From positions 1-7,089 of the forward strand of contig QJYE01000525.1 of NCBI GenBank assembly GCA_003235785.1: a DNA stretch of 7,089 nt. Reading direction: 5' to 3'. The stretch is from Nitrospirota bacterium. Its GTDB lineage: Bacteria > Nitrospirota > Nitrospiria > Nitrospirales > UBA8639. Positions 5,474-7,089 of the stretch are shown piece after piece. Position 1 is the first letter of the stretch, and every line of letters begins with the position of its first letter. The translations under genes were made by a program, and so were the position numbers. Below the pieces are notes generated by a model. That model searched no databases, was not told the DNA's origin, and saw only the letters and a list, made by a program, of their open reading frames with translations.

Positions 5474-6823
5474 GTGTTTAAAAAAATTCTGATCGCGAAT
5501 CGTGGCGAAATTGCCTTGCGGGTGATTCGGGCCTGTCGAGAATTGGGGATTCGCACTGTCGCCATTCATTCCGAAGTCGATGGGCATTCCTTGCATGTTC
5601 GCTATGCCGACGAACATGTGTGTGTGGGGCCGGCAGAAGGCGCACTGAGTTATCGCAATATTCCCAATGTCTTGAGCGCGGCGGAAATTACGGGAGTGGA
5701 TGCCATTCATCCTGGCTATGGATTTCTCGCTGAAAATGCTCATTTTGCTGAAGTCTGTGAATCAATCGGCATTACGTTTATTGGGCCGTCTTCCGAGCAC
5801 ATTGCGTTGTTAAGCGATAAATCCCAAGCCCGGGCGCATATGAAAAAGCACGGAATTCCTGTCTTGCCCGGCAGTGATGGAGAGCTTGAAGATCCGAAAG
5901 AATGCTTGGCCATTGCCAAGAAATTAGGCTATCCCGTCATCGTCAAAGCCTCGGCGGGTGGCGGTGGGCGAGGGATGCGAGTGGTGTGGCATGAGGAAGA
6001 TTTAGGCCAGGCCGTCGAATCCGCTCAATTGGAGGCACGCACGGCGTTTGGGCATGGGGGTGTCTATCTCGAACGATTTTTTGAGGACCCCCGGCATATT
6101 GAATTTCAAATCATGGCGGACCACCAGGGTCATGTTGTGCATTTTCATGAGCGGGATTGCTCTGTCCAGCGACGGTATCAAAAAGTGGTCGAAGAATCGC
6201 CCTCTCCGGCATTGGATGAGGCCTTACGACGGAAAATGGGGCAGGTGGCTATTAAGGTCATGAAGTCTGTCAAATATCGCAATGCGGGTACCGTTGAATT
6301 TCTTATGGATAATACCGGCCAATTTTTCTTTATGGAAGTCAATACGCGTATCCAGGTTGAGCATGCGGTGACAGAGATGGTGACGGGTGTTGATCTGATT
6401 AAAGAGCAAATTCGCGTGGCGGCAGGCCAACCCCTGTCCTATCAACAAAAGGACATTCAATTAATGGGGCATGCCATCGAATGCCGTATTAATGCGGAAG
6501 ATCCTGAGCGTATGACCCCATGTCCTGGCGTCATTACCAAGTTTTGTGTTCCTGGAGGACCAGGTATTCGGGTTGATACGGCGATAGATACCACGGGTGT
6601 GGTCACGCCCTATTATGACTCCATGATTGCCAAACTCATTGGCTATGGACGGGATCGAGCAGAATCCTTAGCCCGGACGCGCCGAGCCCTTGATGAGTTT
6701 GTCGTCGAAGGCATTCAGAGTAATATTGCGCTGCATCGGCGTATTTTGGATCATCCCGATTTTCAAAAAGGTCCAGTTTCCACAAGGTTTTTAGATCGAC
6801 TGTTAACGTTGCAGTCCGCATGA
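5474..6823 (+). CDS. accC: Acetyl-CoA carboxylase, biotin carboxylase subunit
   Basis: A 449-residue ATP-grasp enzyme, the same length as E. coli AccC. It uses ATP and bicarbonate to carboxylate the biotin on AccB, in the cytoplasm. The N-terminal domain starts KKILIANRGEIALRVIRA and contains HPGYGFLAEN (79-88). The ATP-grasp domain has K116, K158, the glycine-rich lid AGGGGRGMRV (161-170), H208 in DPRHIEFQ and K237. The active-site run FMEVNTRIQVEH (286-297) has E288, N290, R292 and E296, at the same numbers as in E. coli. R338 in CRINAEDP and the C-terminal domain (YYDSMIAKLI, 380-389) complete it. No key residue is missing. The start is GTG 5474 with a good Shine-Dalgarno. It follows accB after an unusually long 118-bp gap, and its TGA overlaps the thiE start (ATGA). 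Related pyruvate or acyl-CoA carboxylase subunits are less likely given the adjacent accB. Confidence 0.96.
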   Translation: MFKKILIANRGEIALRVIRACRELGIRTVAIHSEVDGHSLHVRYADEHVCVGPAEGALSYRNIPNVLSAAEITGVDAIHPGYGFLAENAHFAEVCESIGITFIGPSSEHIALLSDKSQARAHMKKHGIPVLPGSDGELEDPKECLAIAKKLGYPVIVKASAGGGGRGMRVVWHEEDLGQAVESAQLEARTAFGHGGVYLERFFEDPRHIEFQIMADHQGHVVHFHERDCSVQRRYQKVVEESPSPALDEALRRKMGQVAIKVMKSVKYRNAGTVEFLMDNTGQFFFMEVNTRIQVEHAVTEMVTGVDLIKEQIRVAAGQPLSYQQKDIQLMGHAIECRINAEDPERMTPCPGVITKFCVPGGPGIRVDTAIDTTGVVTPYYDSMIAKLIGYGRDRAESLARTRRALDEFVVEGIQSNIALHRRILDHPDFQKGPVSTRFLDRLLTLQSA

Positions 6824-7089
6824 CCTCCGACCCTCTTTCGCGCTATCGTAGACTTTCCCAACTCAACGGGCTCTATCTCATTCTTGATGAACGGTGGTCC
6901 TCCCGCTGTTCCTTGCCTGATGTCTTGCGTGAAGCAGGCCAGGCAGGCGTCAAGTTGGTGCAATATCGCAACAAGACAGAGTCGATGAAAAAGGCGTATG
7001 AAGTGGCAAGCCGACTTCGTGCCATTGCCAAAGACTGGGCGATGGTCTTTGTGGTGAATGACCGTTGCGATCTGGCAATGGCGGTCCAA
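6820..7089 (+). CDS. thiE: Thiamine phosphate synthase, N-terminal part (runs off the window)
   Basis: The first 90 codons are present; the frame stays open to the last base. ThiE is a cytoplasmic TIM-barrel enzyme that joins the pyrimidine (HMP-PP) and thiazole phosphate moieties to make thiamine phosphate. GLYLILDE (17-24) is the first barrel strand. VLREAGQAGVKLVQYRNK (35-52) includes the Q48-x-R50-x-K52 pattern that binds the pyrimidine diphosphate (QLREK in many relatives, QYRNK here). VVNDRCDLAMAV (78-89) is the family's VNDRxDLA motif, with N80 and D81. The start ATG 6820 overlaps the accC stop (ATGA), and no Shine-Dalgarno is visible, so translation is probably coupled to accC. TenI, a close non-synthase relative, is an alternative, but the motifs favour ThiE. 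Confidence 0.88.
   Translation, partial: MTSDPLSRYRRLSQLNGLYLILDERWSSRCSLPDVLREAGQAGVKLVQYRNKTESMKKAYEVASRLRAIAKDWAMVFVVNDRCDLAMAVQ

Noticed and set aside
5402..5743. Minus-strand open frame of 113 codons across the accB-accC spacer and accC start
   Set aside because: Two thirds of it is antisense to the highly conserved accC N-terminus, and the translated sequence shows no recognisable domain.

Overview
The window is ordinary bacterial chromosome: densely packed genes, no rRNA or tRNA, no CRISPR array and no mobile element. Base composition is moderate, roughly half GC. The protein sequences, and the order aroQ-efp-accB-accC-thiE, fit a Gram-negative-type environmental bacterium. My best guess is a Nitrospira-like member of the Nitrospirota, perhaps one of the lower-GC marine or alkaline lineages. 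That placement is an impression from the sequences, not a search result.

Left part (1-1422, + strand): the 3' end of a flavin/NAD(P) oxidoreductase, then after a 51-bp gap a complete hemW-like radical SAM gene (a heme chaperone related to coproporphyrinogen dehydrogenase).

Middle (1444-3663): two genes of uncharacterised families transcribed away from each other. On the - strand is a small membrane-associated DUF4112 protein, whose 3' end faces hemW across 21 bp. On the + strand is a 519-residue DUF2779 protein. It appears to join an N-terminal Cas4-like PD-(D/E)XK nuclease fold, with four cysteines placed to hold an iron-sulfur cluster, to a C-terminal DnaQ-like (DEDDy) exonuclease fold. 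It is the least understood and most interesting gene here, but no partner genes of a defence or CRISPR system accompany it.

Right part (3664-7089, + strand): a probable operon led by a good sigma70-type promoter (TTGACC, 17 bp, TAGAAT) in a 148-bp gap. It encodes type II 3-dehydroquinase (aroQ), elongation factor P (efp), the biotin carrier (accB) and biotin carboxylase (accC) subunits of acetyl-CoA carboxylase, and the start of thiamine phosphate synthase (thiE), which runs off the window. accC and thiE overlap by ATGA. The operon combines shikimate-pathway, translation, fatty-acid-initiation and thiamine functions. AccB and AccC act together directly: AccC carboxylates the biotin on AccB.

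No clear intrinsic terminator was found. The window holds one lightly characterised nuclease-like gene worth following, but no convincing new multi-gene system.
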